Origin: Amoebidium appalachense
Lineage: Eukaryota > Ichthyosporea
Reading direction: 5' to 3'
NCBI GenBank assembly: GCA_963693365.1
Contig: CAVNZM010000005.1
Location: 5,022,001-5,086,000 of the forward strand
Length of the DNA: 64,000 nt
Position numbers and translations under genes: made by a program. How positions within the stretch are numbered: position 1 is the first letter of the stretch; every line of letters starts with the position of its first letter. The notes beneath the pieces were generated by a model. The model saw only the letters and a program-made list of their open reading frames with translations. It was not told where the DNA came from and did no database searches. Shown in pieces: positions 1-12,011 of this stretch.

Positions 1-441
1 GGGGGAAGGGGGAAGGGGAGGAGGGGGCGTGGGGAGGGAGTAGGGGGAGAGGCGAGGAGGGCTTGACCTTGTGGGGAAAGATGTGGTCAGTGCAGGTGGA
101 AAAGAAAATTCCTTAGCGAGCAAGGGATAGAGAGTTTGAAGAGGGGGAGGCCATAAATGTTGTGAGGGTGGGTCCCCTGGGGGGGGGGGGGGGGGGGGGG
201 GGGAAGGGGGCATGCGCTAACCACCTGAAGGAAATGGGTGGCGCGGGGGGGGGGGGGGGGGGGGAGGGTTGATTCTTCCCTTGGAAGTAGAGGAGGGGAT
301 GATAGTGTGTCTTTCTTGTTTGTTGTGCTCCTTCTATTTTATTCGCTTCCAATGAACAAAGAAAAATAAGGCTTCAAGGGGTATGCACGAGGTGGTGGTT
401 TCCATCCATCTTTTAGAACTGAAATGTGACCTTTCATGTAG

Positions 442-1209
442 GGTGGCAGTCATTGGTCCAAAGTCACGTGCTCCGGAGAGGCCCCCGGTGCCCGCTCTGT
501 GTTTGCCGGTGCAAAGGGTACCATGGGTGGAAGGTTGGCACCGTTACTCCCCCCCCCTTCTCCCCATTCCCATGTTGCACACACTTGATGTGTGTTTGGT
601 TTTGCTTGTCAATCTGTATTTTGCTTCGGTTTTCGTCGCGTATGTTTGTAGTTTGTGAATGTAAACCCCCCCCCCCCCCCCCCCAACACACACACACGCA
701 ACAAAAACCCCTTGTGTTTGTTACACCACTCCTTTCTCTGTGTGCGTACATTTTGTGCATGCCACCCGTTTTGCCCCTTGTACTCTGCTATTTTTCTCCA
801 TACTTATTTCTGTGTGGCCGATGATAAACCCAATTGTCACTCAGTTCGTGGATCATTGCTGTCTTCTCTGTCATATCCAAAAGCGAAAACAACAACAATA
901 ATCCACACACAGTGCCACCACACCCAAAGGCAGACAATACTCCTCCTCTCCTCACCCCCACTCACCCCTGCTCAACCCTACGTATACTCGTGTTCTTATC
1001 TTGTATTTGCCCCCTTGCAGCTTGACGTACTTGTCTGAACTGTGTGTTATATTTGCCGCATGTAACTTTTTGTTGTGTATGCTTTTTTGTCTCCCCGTTA
1101 CTCTCTGACACATCCTAACCCCCCCCCCCCCCCCCAAAAAAAAAAAAAAAAAGGAACATGGCACAGGAACATGCACACACGTGTTGTGCGCACCCCAAGA
1201 ACCAACACC

Positions 1210-1248
<39 letters not shown>

Positions 1249-1702
1249 ACGCGCGCATGCACGCACGCACACACACACACACACACATACGCGCGCACGC
1301 GCTACGCGCGCGTGCGCGCACGCACACACACACTCACACACACACACACACACCCACACACCCACACACCCACACACACCACACACCACACACACACACA
1401 AGCACACACACACATACACACAGGCGGGGTCTGTATGTTTTTGGCGGGGAGATGGAGGCTTCTGCACTAGGTCATAAGGGTGCCGGCGTCTTCTATGACG
1501 ATGCCTACTTTCTTGATGTCGACACCCTCACCTGGCACTGCATTCAAAAAGGTAGCCCTCCCACCCCGTCGAAACTCGGGTACTGTGGGTGACGTGGCCC
1601 CCCCCTGAGGATGGGCTCTGCTTATTATGCATAATCTTTATGTATGGTTTGCATTCTGCATCGTGTTATCCGTTGTTCTTCTTCGTACTTTTTGACGCAT
1701 TC

Positions 1703-1737
<35 letters not shown>

Positions 1738-3436
1738 TTCTCTCCCGGGGCGCCCTATGTCAATGCCAATTCGTTTTGGGACTCGGTGCCTTTCAGCTGG
1801 GACACAGAAATATTGTTGGCTAAGAAAGTAATCATTTCCCGAAGTGACTGGGGACCTCCGCAAAATCTCTCCCACCGTCTATGTCCAATGATACACAATT
1901 ATTTTTCTTGCTCACCTCTCTCACCCGATTGTTCTACGTAAGTTGTGTATGCATTCCTGACCCCTCCCCCCCCTCCCCTGCATAAGTAACCCTGCTCGTC
2001 TCTGATCAAGACGGGTGACCCACCCAGATTCAAGTGAAACAGTATCTGAGTTGGGTTTCGTTAACGAGGTGAATGGGTCGAAACTCGGGTACTGTGGATG
2101 ACGTGGGCCCCCCCTGAGGATGGGCTCTGCTTATTATGCATACTCTTTATGTATGGTTTGCATTCTGCATCGTGTTATCCGTGGTTCTTGTGAACTTCGT
2201 ACTTTATGACGCAATCAACCCCCCCCCCCCCCCGCACGCATGCACACACCGCTCTGTTGGCGACAGCTCCCTTGGAACCCATGCGGCATGTTACCCGCCG
2301 GCGTAACATAACTCGGACTATCGGTTTGGCTTTTTTCAAGCCCAAAGCAATGGGTGATACCATATTTCCGGCTGACATCCGGGGGCATAGCTTTCCGTTC
2401 GAAGACGATAAAGTTCCGCCCTAGTAAGCGTGTTACTACCCTGCGGCGTGGGTCAAATCTCATATTTTCCCCTCTGATTACGAATTCTGTGGCCTTCGGG
2501 ACTTAATTCTTTTCAGCTGGTGTAGTATGTTAGCCAGGGAAGTATCGACTTAGGTATCGACGGGGGAGCTTCCTAGAAGCCCCGTCTCCTGAGTTCCTAT
2601 CTATATTTTTCTTGCTTCTGCTTACTGCTGCAACTTTAACCCCCGGCCTTTCCCACTGCCCTTGCCTGCATAAGCAACCCTGCTCGTCTCTGATCAAGAC
2701 GGGTGACCTACTCATGTTCAAGTGAAACAGTATCTGAGTTGGGTTTCGTTAACGAGGGGAATAGGTCGAAACTCGGGTACTGTGGATGACGTGGGCCCCC
2801 CCTGAGGATGGGCTCTGCTTATTATGCATACTCTTTATGTATGGCTTGCATTCTGCATCGTGTTATCCGTTTGTTCTTGTGTACTTCGTACTTTTTGACG
2901 CATTCAAAACCCCCCCCCCCCCTCCCCCCCCCCCCCCACACACACACACACACATACACAGAACACACCGGCAACGGCCCATCCGCACGGGGTTGGCTGC
3001 CAGCCACTGCGGTGACGTCAGACGGAGTGACCCAAGTTGCCATTTTTGGTGGCCTCTCTCCGGACAACGAGCGACTTGGGGATACGTGGGTGCTCACCTG
3101 CTGAATACGAGCAAGAAGTTTCCGTGGTGCCCTTTCCCCCCCTTTTCCCTCTCCTCCCCAACCGAATTTTTCCAAACGTTATTCTTCCCCAATTAAGCCC
3201 CCCCTCCTCCCTCCTTTTTCATCCACCCTTTTCGTTGTTCTACACGCATGTATTGACACCACGTTTTTTTCATCCCTTTAGTATGAAAGGGTAAGCCCCT
3301 GCATAGTAATAGTAACGCACAGGTGCGTGTGTTTTTATGTTTTGTTACTCCCACTCCTTTTCATTTTCGTATGTACTCACTGTGGTTTTATTAAATACAG
3401 GAAGTTCTCCCCCCCACTTTTGATGAAGCAAATTGA
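442..3436 (+). CDS. Kelch-repeat protein gene, 3' part (5' end outside or unresolved)
   Basis: Exons 442-533, 1424-1551 and 2962-3089 join in phase and encode consecutive kelch blades. The first ends in a HWSKV...GEAPGARSVFAG segment. The second has LYVFGGE, then DDAYFLDVDTLTW. The third has GPSARGW, VAIFGG and LGDTW. These are the usual kelch signatures: the paired Gly, the spaced Arg, and Tyr/Trp closing each blade. Kelch blades form beta-propellers that bind partner proteins; the partner cannot be told here. After LGDTW the model is uncertain. A 9-nt micro-exon (3282-3290) and a last exon 3401-3436 ending in TGA keep frame, but reading straight through would stop at 3104. The donor after the first exon is a weak GTTGGC. 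Intron 2 (1552-2961) is filled by three copies of a dispersed repeat. Kelch identity is firm; the 3' end is tentative. Confidence 0.65.
1119..1152 (+). repeat. Poly-C followed directly by poly-A
   Basis: About 17 C then 17 A inside kelch intron 1. The same C-then-A composite recurs elsewhere in the window. Confidence 0.9.
1211..1423. repeat. (CA)n-rich tract supplying a splice acceptor
   Basis: Interrupted CA/CG dinucleotide repeat. Its last CAG is the acceptor of the kelch exon at 1424. Confidence 0.9.
1568..1706 (+). repeat. Poly-C-tailed dispersed repeat, family A copy 1
   Basis: The unit starts with GTCGAAACTCGGGTACTG, carries a core GAGGATGGGCTCTGCTTATT, and ends with TTTTGACGCATTCAA followed at once by about 30 C. 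It lies in kelch intron 2 in the same orientation as copies 2 and 3. Confidence 0.85.
1981..2218 (+). repeat. Family A copy 2 with extended 5' part
   Basis: This copy has about 95 bp more at the 5' side, starting CATAAGTAACCCTGCTCG, shared almost exactly with copy 3. Within it TATCTGAGTTGG (2043-2054) resembles a pol III A box with one mismatch. GGTCGAAACTC (2076-2086) resembles a B box. It ends in CGCAATCAA and then a C run. A tRNA-like SINE head is an inference. Confidence 0.8.
2669..2909 (+). repeat. Family A copy 3 with extended 5' part
   Basis: Near-identical to copy 2 from CATAAGCAACCCTGCTCG to GACGCATTCAAAA, then poly-C. Copies 2 and 3 lie about 690 bp apart, and sequence just upstream of both contains TTTTCAGCTGG, so part of the intron may be a tandem duplication. 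Confidence 0.8.
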
Positions 3437-3557
3437 TTTATAAACCTTGCAGTGCGTAATCATAGTGGCTGGCCCACCAGGCATGCATGCTGTTACAGTA
3501 ATCGAAGAAATTGCTCATGAAGCAGATAAAATAATTGCGAGTTAATTTGATACACGC

Positions 3558-3571
3558 ATATATGTGATGCT
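3558..3571. repeat. 5' target-site duplication of the LINE
   Basis: ATATATGTGATGCT, repeated exactly at 7498-7511 right after the A/AT-rich tail of the element. Confidence 0.85.
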
Positions 3572-3642
3572 ACGGCAAGGGGTACACTTTCCACCTACCC
3601 CCACAGACACAGCACCACACACCGGCACAAACACCCCCGTGT

Positions 3643-5595
3643 GTGACGTCTGTAGCCTTCGCCGACGACACAACATGGTTTGGCCCCAACAAGGAGAGCA
3701 TCCAACAAACTCTCGATTTATCTGCCCCCTTTTTTTATTACCATGACTTGGAACCACACCCAGACAAGTTTTCAGTCCTCGCCCGTGGTACCCCAACACG
3801 GGCAACAGTGGCCCCCATGCAGTACCGCAAATCCCCGGGAGCACCACCCCTACCCATTCAGATCGAGCTCCCCGATGCAAACATCAGAGTGCTAGGGGTC
3901 AACATCACCCTCCAACGACACACCCGGCCCAACGATGGGAAGGCCATGCAGCTGACATTACGGGCCACCACCATACTAGCCCGTAAAATGCTGGCACCCA
4001 GCCAAGTGATCTACGTAGCCAACAGTGTGGTGGCCCCGGCCATCCTCTTCCTCCTCAAAGGGTCAGTCATCAGCAACACCACCATGCAGGCAATCGACAG
4101 CAAGTGGAGAGACCTACTCCGTCGGAAGTGTGGTTTCCACCGGAGCACCCCGTCCGGGCTGCTACACCATCCCACTCTAGGGGGACTGGCCAGCATCGTC
4201 GAATCAGCAGCCAGCACCATGGTTACGGAGCTGTGTGCCCTGCTGGAAACACCAGGACCAGCAGGGGACGTGGTCCGGTACCGAGCCTGGCAGCAGCAAC
4301 ACGTGACAGGCCTACCCTACCCACCCCTGCAAGCACCCCCAGCCAAACTTTACAGGCTAGGGGGAAAGCAGCTCCACAACTATTGGGCCCATATCACGGG
4401 GATCCTTCACGAGCGGCACCTGAGTATTGGGGAAACCCCTCCCCAAAAAAACACAAGCACCCCCACCCCACCCCCCCCCCCTCCCCCCCAAGGAGAAGGA
4501 GGGGAAGCAGCAACAACAACCAGCACCCCTATCAACACCGTTTTCCCGGACCACACCTTTGCGGCCCACATCGGCCCCCACACACACCCCCGTCAACTCT
4601 ACACGGTGGAGGACACCATGGTACGGCCGGGGGTGTTCCGGGCGTTCCCCGAACTGCCCCACCCCCCAGACCTACTACACCCGGGAGCTACACAGTGGTA
4701 CAGGTCCATCATCAAGGGGGCCATCCCCATCGCAGACAAACTACGGCCAGCACCCAGACCACACACCCACCACACCATTGACCTCGTGCCAAACCACCCC
4801 GTCGGTGCATTCGTGGTGGAAATAGTCAAGAACGGGCAATACGAACTCAGCCAGGTGGTGGCCCACACCACCCACAACGGGGAGGCTTGGGTCAAAATAG
4901 CCCATCTACGGGACAACACAGAGGAGGAGGGGCTGAGATGGCACCGACCCACGTGGAACGACCCACATGGAACAGCCCATTTCCGCTTTTGCCCTGGTGA
5001 CTGCAAATACGGCCACTCCCCATGGAACCTAGCCTACACCCCGGCCACCCTCTCCCCCAACCCCGGGTACGCAGACGGAGAGGGGGAAGGGTTAGACACG
5101 GAGCCAGAATCGGAGTCGACGGGGCCCAGCGACGACTCCGAGGACTCAGAGGACTCTAACACCGACAGCACCAACAGCAAATACGAGCCCCCTGAGCCCC
5201 CAGCCGATAATCACACCCACAACAAGCAGTGTGTGGGGTGGACCCGTGCGGTGGAGGTGATACGGGCAGACCCCTACGTGGCCTTCAAGACCCGAATCAC
5301 CACCCACATGGTAGTCCCGAAGTACCACAAGGACTTCATCAACACCGACAGTATCGACATCTACCAAGTCATCGCACTGAAGGATGGCTCCGATCCGGCC
5401 GAGCAGTGGAGGAAGATACACCATTTCCGGCGGCATCTTCCCCCCCACCAACAGGCATCACCCCAGATGCTCCACCTGCAAGCCAACGAGGAAGCCACAC
5501 CCTTACCGGGGGACCTCCCCGGCCCACCCCCCCCCCCAGCAGCCACCACCGGTAGGGTCACCACCAGGACACAAGTGCACGGCCCACCCGGCTGA
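3643..5595 (+). pseudogene. LINE ORF2 fragment: reverse transcriptase C-terminal part
   Basis: The frame opens after a TGA at 3565 and shows the RT metal-binding motif AFADDTTW in its first residues. It continues through an RT thumb-like region (LGVNITLQ, then conserved hydrophobic and basic blocks). Residues around 390-500 contain a segment beginning VGAFVVEIVKNGQYELSQVV and an acidic Ser/Asp/Glu stretch (SDDSEDSED). A related block follows (TRAVEVI...IDIYQVIALKDG). These two blocks resemble each other and might be a small accessory domain that I cannot name. The frame stops 58 bp after a C11 run (5527-5537), where the downstream RNase H frame takes over. There is no believable initiator, because the 5' end is truncated. 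Confidence 0.8.
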
Positions 5596-7180
5596 CCTGC
5601 CGAGCCCACCCACTCCCCGTAGGCTCACCTACACCGACTTGGTGCCCCAGGCCACCTATGACGAGTGGCAGCAGCAAATCACCCTGATCCCCCCAGACCA
5701 ACCGATCACCGTTTATACGGACGGCAGCCTCATCCACCCGGGCAGGAGGATAGCCCAGGCCGGAGCCGGGGCGGTACTGGACACCCCGGACCGGAAAGCA
5801 CCTCCAGTGACGGCCAAGACCAGGCTCCATACGGCCCTATCATCCACCCAAGCCGAACTCACAGGGGTACTACTAGCCCTCCTGCTCACCCCCACCACCA
5901 CCCCCATCCACATCAAGCTCGATAACCTCGGAGTAGTCGACCGATGGACGGCAAATATAGACCCCACCACACCCCCTCGACGCAAGCTAAAGTTCCCCCA
6001 CATAGTGGAATGGGCTCACGTACGAGACCAACTCTCTCTCCGGCAACCAGGCTCTGTACAGGTATCGTGGGTGAAGGGGCACCAATCCAACACCAAACGG
6101 TACGGTCAACGGAATAACGAGGCAGACAAGGCAGCCAATGCAGGAAGAGTCCTCCCCCCTCCCCCCCCCCCCCTACCTCCGGCCCCGGGGGGGGGGAAAT
6201 ACTTCCTACGACTACAAGGCCACCGTATCCCCGGCAACATTCCCGGTACACTGAACCGGTTGAACAAGGACTTCCTCACCGACATGGCCGGCAAGACCAA
6301 GGCTATGTCCATACTAGCCGACCCCAGACTGCTCCCAGCCGAACGGAACCCCCTCAAGCTCAACAAGGGGCCCACACAGGCAACCATCGGGGCAGTCAGA
6401 GGAAACACTCGTAGCCTGTCCCTGGCCATGGGCACCCTGCCTACCATGGCACGGCTACACCGAGATCACCCCACCGTCGTTACACAGCCCACATGCCCCC
6501 GGTGCAGCCAGCACCCTGAGACCACCACCCACCTCTGGGCCTGCCCGGCCCATGCCGGGGAAGTCCCCACCCTGACCACCGCCATCACAGCCTGCATCCA
6601 CAACGTCCTGCACACTCGTCATCCAAACACCCCCACGGCACAGCACCACCATACGGCAGCCACGGTGGTAGACCAATGTGCATGGATAAACTGGATAGGA
6701 GGCAACGGTGACCCACCTGACCCCGAAGACACCAAGTGGGTCGAACGGGGATTCTGCCCACGATCGGTGGGCCCACTACTTGCAGCCACCGGCACCACCA
6801 AGACCACCACCCGGGCCATCTTAGGAAAAATCACAGTAGAGTTGCAATCCTTTTTCTTTTCAAAAATTTGGCACCCACGGAACACAACACTCCCCCCCAC
6901 CCACCCTAAAATGCAAAAACACCACCATATACCCACCACCCGTAGAAAGAAAAGTATGGCTCTCCAAAAACCCAAAAAACCAACAAATACACCCCCCACA
7001 CACACCCGGCCGGCCTGTTCTGAATGCCGGAACACCCACAGACCCGGTGTGCCCTGTAAAACCCACCTTTTAGTCCACAAAAACATCGCCACAACATACG
7101 TACACCAACACATAATGTTAGGCAGCAACCCCCCACCACCACCACCACCACACCCCATCATCCACCCATACCCACCGTAA
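5538..7180 (+). pseudogene. LINE ORF2 fragment: RNase H and zinc-knuckle part
   Basis: Continuation of the LINE polyprotein in the next frame. The RNase H type I core is complete: YTDGS with the first Asp, then AELTGVLLAL with the Glu, LDNLGVV with the second Asp, and the end motif WVKGHQS...NNEADKAANAG with the His and last Asp. Downstream, CPRCSQHPETTTHLWACP is a CCHC-like knuckle typical of LINE C-termini. A second Cys cluster, CSECRNTHRPGVPCKTH, lies near the end. RNase H would remove the RNA template strand during integration. The frame stops at TAA 7178-7180. The catalytic set looks intact, so the copy is probably young; only the frameshift and 5' truncation disable it. Confidence 0.85.
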
Positions 7181-7497
7181 ATATTATACACAACACCTAG
7201 GACTTCCCTTTCCCAATACTGTAGATCGACCAATGAGAGCCCTCGGTTAACGTTTATTGCTAGGTTTTGAATGGAGGGGAGGACTGGAGCCTCCTGCCGG
7301 CGTGGCTGGGGTAGTAGCCCTGGGCAAAGTGTGTACTTATAGTTAGGTTGTGAAGGATGGTTTAGCTTAGCTGAACTCATAGATAGCACCTTAACTAGTG
7401 TACTGTCGGTGCTGTGTGGTAGACGGTAGTTTCCCTAGAGGGCCTGAAAAGGCCCTCCAGGAACAAAACGTGATAAAAAAAAAATATATATATATAT

Positions 7498-7511
7498 ATA
7501 TATGTGATGCT
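7498..7511. repeat. 3' target-site duplication of the LINE
   Basis: Exact 14-bp copy of 3558-3571, directly after the AT-rich tail. Confidence 0.85.
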
Positions 7512-9065
7512 GATATTGCATTAGTAAAACAAGGGTTATCTATTGGCATTCGTGCTGTTATGCCCCCCCCCCCCCCCCCCTCGAGCTCTCCCTCCCTCCC
7601 TGAAACTTCGTCCCTCCCTCCCTCCCTGCTCAAAAAAAGAAGAAAGAGAAAAAAGAGAGAATCCGGAAAAGGGGAAAAAAGAGAGAGAGAGAGAGAGAAA
7701 AGATCAGTACTGCATAGTGCTATATTTAAAGTCTAGATCTCGTATCGGATATTTCTACTTTTTTAAGTTGTTTCCAAAAAAAAAAAAAAAAAAGTGTGAT
7801 ATCTAAGCTCGTCGCAATGCGCATGCTGCGATCATGCATGCACATTAATTTCTACATGGCCGTCCACATTCTCCCGCCGCGTGGCACCTTCTCCCCGAGG
7901 CTCTCAGCACGTGTGTGCACAGGCAGAGCTGACAGTATGACACCTTCAACACTATGTTTTAGAACAAACTTTGGCCAGGCCTATAGTGGTGTGTGCAGCC
8001 TAATGAATTGGAATGGATAAGATTTCCGTTGTTGCAATTGGATTTTGATGCCTCCAGGTATGTATGCACTGACCCGTGTAAAAATGCATTCAGAATCGAG
8101 ATGCTAAAGGCGTGACCGTCTCGTCTACATCTCCTTTTCCCTTTCCGTCAGCTTTTCCACACACCCCGTCACATACGTGCACACACACACACCGTGACAC
8201 ACGTGTGTGGCACTGTACCACACGACACGTACCAGCACCGTGCTGACAGAAGTCGACGGACGTCCGGACTGAGCCTGGCCCGCCGGGGCGAGCCCCGCAA
8301 GGGCTTATCGGCGTCATCAAGTCGCCATGCCTAATCACTTTCTAATCCAATCAAACCGTGGAAACAGATTAAAAAGTGCTTAAATTGATTTAACTACTGT
8401 AATGAAGCAATCATATTTGTATTATAACATAACTAATTATACTCTATCGCCGCTCACCGTCTGACGATGTACGCGACTCATCCTTCAGCCGAAACGCGCG
8501 GCTATAAATAGCCCACTGGGCCACTGTTATGCAAAACAAGTGAGCGTTCGAACTTCAGTCTGAAGTGGCAGCTCCTTTCATTACACATCGCATCAGTTCT
8601 GGCAGGCAACTTTGTGCAAAACCTCATATTCAATGATAGAGTTTGGGAGCTTAGAAAGCACATATTTTATTTTTTCTCGGTTCTAGTCATCTCTGTTCAT
8701 TCTCAGTGCGTAACAATAGGATAGTTATGTACATTGTAGCCTGAGTTCACACTCACAAATTGGAGCTGCGTGTTTGTATTTCAAAGGGATACAGCAGATA
8801 TTCTGTAAACCGTTTTTTCCCCCTGTCACCACAGCTTGGAAAAAACTGTGTTCTGAAGCGTAGATTTATGTTTTCTTTCTTTGTCACCTTCTTTTTTTTT
8901 TCGAAGTGATCTACCACCTACAACGCTCGACAGAGCTTCTGCTTCCAGAGCTTTCTACCAGCAAATTTGGGTTACTCTGCAACAACCACACAACAACCTT
9001 TTAGAAGACAAAAAAAACAAAAACAAAAAACAAAACAATCTGTCTCGTTTGTGATATAGTTAAAA
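7512..9065. other. Intergenic region, LINE to six-exon gene
   Basis: Mostly unique sequence with a short C run (7563-7580), a purine-rich GA stretch (7630-7700) and an A run near 7777. I see no convincing exon, tRNA or structured RNA. The only candidate signal is a TATAAATA box at 8503. Confidence 0.6.
8503..8510 (+). promoter_or_regulatory. Candidate TATA box
   Basis: TATAAATA in a GC-richer context, 555 bp upstream of the proposed start of the six-exon gene. The distance would need a long leader or a 5' UTR intron, so the link is weak. Confidence 0.25.
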
Positions 9066-9963
9066 ATGACGGGCAGTCACATCAACACTGGCCACTGGGG
9101 GACTGAGCCCGGTGAGCATAGTCCAGAAGCACGCGAGCTCCGTCGAATGCTCAATCTCCGTTCTGAGAAGCAAACATCAGACGGTGACAAGGGAAGACAA
9201 CCAGCGCCAAGTGGTGGAGGTAGTAGTAGTGGTCCAGGTGACCACGAAGATTCAGGAAAGGATGAGGGGTGGGATGAGTTGTGCATTGGGTTCTGGAGAC
9301 AGAGTAAGGTTCGGAGGTTGAAGGGCTCTCCTGGCGAGTGCAAGGGAATCAGCATTTTAAGGGCAGAGGTATGTGCACTTTAACCCCCCCCCCCCCCCCC
9401 CCCCCCCCCTCCCACACACACACACACACCTATCTGGCCCTCCTCACAAGGGCTCTGCTTCTCTAGCACGCTCTCCGCGTGTTCCTTTTTGTTGCAGGCT
9501 TTGCCTTCTTACAGCACTGTTTTTTTCCCCCCTCCGTTTCTTCATTCTCCTTGCTCCAACCTCTCTGACCTGTTGCCCCGTTTATTCTCCCCTTCGAAGT
9601 GTCGTCACCACAACACACAATGCACGCGCACCCTCCCACACAAGCACGCTTGCGCACATTCACGCCATGCTTCTCGTTACGGCATAACGATCCCCTCCCC
9701 CCCTCCCCTCCCCCCCCCCTCCCCTCCCCCCCCAACTCTCCCCCTGCCCTAAAAGCCCTGCCCTTAAAGGGGGGCAAAGAAAAAGAAAAATACCATGGGC
9801 ACATCTTCCCTCCCGCCGCCCACCCACTACCCCAACCACCCACCCACATGCACACGCACCCACCCACACAACACCACCATTACCCAGGAAAAGCAAAAAA
9901 AGAAATATGGCGTGGGTGTGGTGTGTAACAAGAGGGGGGGAAGGAGAGGGGGGGGGAGGGAGG

Positions 9964-10014
<51 letters not shown>

Positions 10015-10760
10015 GGTACAGGGCTTATCCCTCGGCCTCTTTGTCTTCGTTCACCTGCGGGCCTTCTCGACTTATCTTGACCATTCGTTGTTGCCACATC
10101 AGTGTCTTATTTGTTTTTTGCCGATAGAGGTTGCATAGTACAGGGGTGCAGTTTAACCATTTTGTGTTGCAGGGGGAAACAACAAGAGCATGGACGCTGA
10201 ATTTATGAAAGGGTTCACACACAGTGTTGCATCTTTAATATTCACTGTATGGACATGATCTTAGGAACCTTAAAACATATTACGCCGGACAGGTTTATGT
10301 CAACTTCATTTTCATTTTTTTTCACTTTGGATAGCCAATTTGCTCTTCTACAGTGCGGCACGTATGACCGACCAAATATTAGATATGTCAATGAGAGTGT
10401 TGTTACCAATTGACCACCCAAGTGTGGACACTCTGAAGCGCCTTTCTGTATTGCCAAATAGTGTGTGATGTTCTCGTTTATATATATATATATATTTATA
10501 TAACGACATAACACTGAATATTTTGCTACACTGCTCGGCGTGAAAGTTTGGCGAGGGCTCAAAAGTGTTCTACCCCAAAGATGGGTAGAGGTGCGAGATT
10601 TCTTTATGATCAATCGGTGCTTCCCCGGACAAGTATTTGATGCCATCCTCGTGTACCATGTCCTTCCATATGCTCCACATGGATCTAAATATTGTGGCTT
10701 TTCACAAACATCGTGCAATATCCTAACCACCCATTTTTTGCCTTTTCCTTACTTGTTGCG

Positions 10761-10794
<34 letters not shown>

Positions 10795-11120
10795 CACACC
10801 CACCCCTTCCCTTCTCTCATTTTCTTCTTTTTCTTTCCTTTTTTTCCTTTTGTTTTTCCCCATCAGTCGGAGGTTGAGCTACAGAAGATGAAGAAGTCAC
10901 ATGCCACGGGCATACGCATAGTCATCATCACGGCAAAAGAAGGTGGGTGATGGGTCATTCCCCCTTGCCTAAACAAAGTTTCTTAAATATGAAATCTTCG
11001 TTTTTGGTGGGACGGATAGTCGTGGAGTTGATGCGCTGGGCGTGTGATTGCAATGTGCATTCTTCGGTACTGTGAGGTTGTATGTGCCGGTGTGTGCTTG
11101 TGTGCATGCGTGTGTGTTCC

Positions 11121-11152
<32 letters not shown>

Positions 11153-11549
11153 TGTGTGTGTGCGTGCGTGCGTGCATGTGTGCATGCTTGCATGCGTGCA
11201 TGTGCGCACACGGTTGTGTGCGTTTGTGTGTGCGCGGTTGTGCCCGTGTTTATGTGCGTGCAGGTTGTAACGTTTTTTTTTGCAAAGTACCTTAACACTC
11301 TCTTCTCTATTCTCGTCCTGTGGTCTCTCAAGTCTGCCACATCCATGCACACACCATACCTCCATCCGCAGACATGCACGCACACAAAAACGCACACCAC
11401 TTGCACGTGTGTGGGTGAGCAGCACACTAAGGGCAGCCTGCAAGCATGCACGTGCGCATGCACACACGCACCGTGCGCACGCAGACACGCCCACACACAC
11501 AAGGAAAAAGAGCACAAACACGTGGGCGCGCACAAACACACTCACACAC

Positions 11550-11590
<41 letters not shown>

Positions 11591-11769
11591 GGCACATGCA
11601 CAAGCACGCAGCCACATGGGCACCGCAAGCACACATCCACGACACACACACACGTTTGTTTGTTTGTTTTTTTTTTTTTTTTTTTTTTTTATTATTATTT
11701 TTTTTTTTTTGGTCTCCACATTGTCCCTCTTTCTTTCCTGTGCATTAGGGCTTGTCGCTTTTCTCCCTG

Positions 11770-11803
<34 letters not shown>

Positions 11804-11978
11804 ATACGCGGGCTAAGGGGTCGAAACTCAGACGCAATTGATGACTTGGGCCCTCCCTTAGGATGGGCTCTGCTTATGACGCATACTGTGCGTATGGCTG
11901 ATGTTGCATACTTGAATGTTTGCCTTTGCATGTGTCCTTCGTGTATGCATACTTCGTACCGTGTTCCGCATTCAAACC

Positions 11979-12011
<33 letters not shown>

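Larger units (their letters stand above)
3572..7497 (+). mobile_element. 5'-truncated non-LTR retrotransposon (LINE) with RNase H
   Basis: The element lies between two copies of a 14-bp direct repeat and ends in an A/AT-rich tail (about 7475-7497). Both are hallmarks of target-primed reverse transcription. The coding part begins just before the reverse transcriptase FADD motif, so the endonuclease and most of the RT are missing, as expected of a truncated insertion. In order it holds the RT active-site end, an accessory segment with an acidic stretch, RNase H, a CCHC-like knuckle and a second Cys-rich tail. The coding region is in two frames that switch at a C11 run, so this copy is dead unless frameshifting occurs. 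The 3' UTR is about 7181-7474. It inserted about 120 bp after the proposed kelch stop. Clade assignment would need a phylogeny. Confidence 0.9.
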
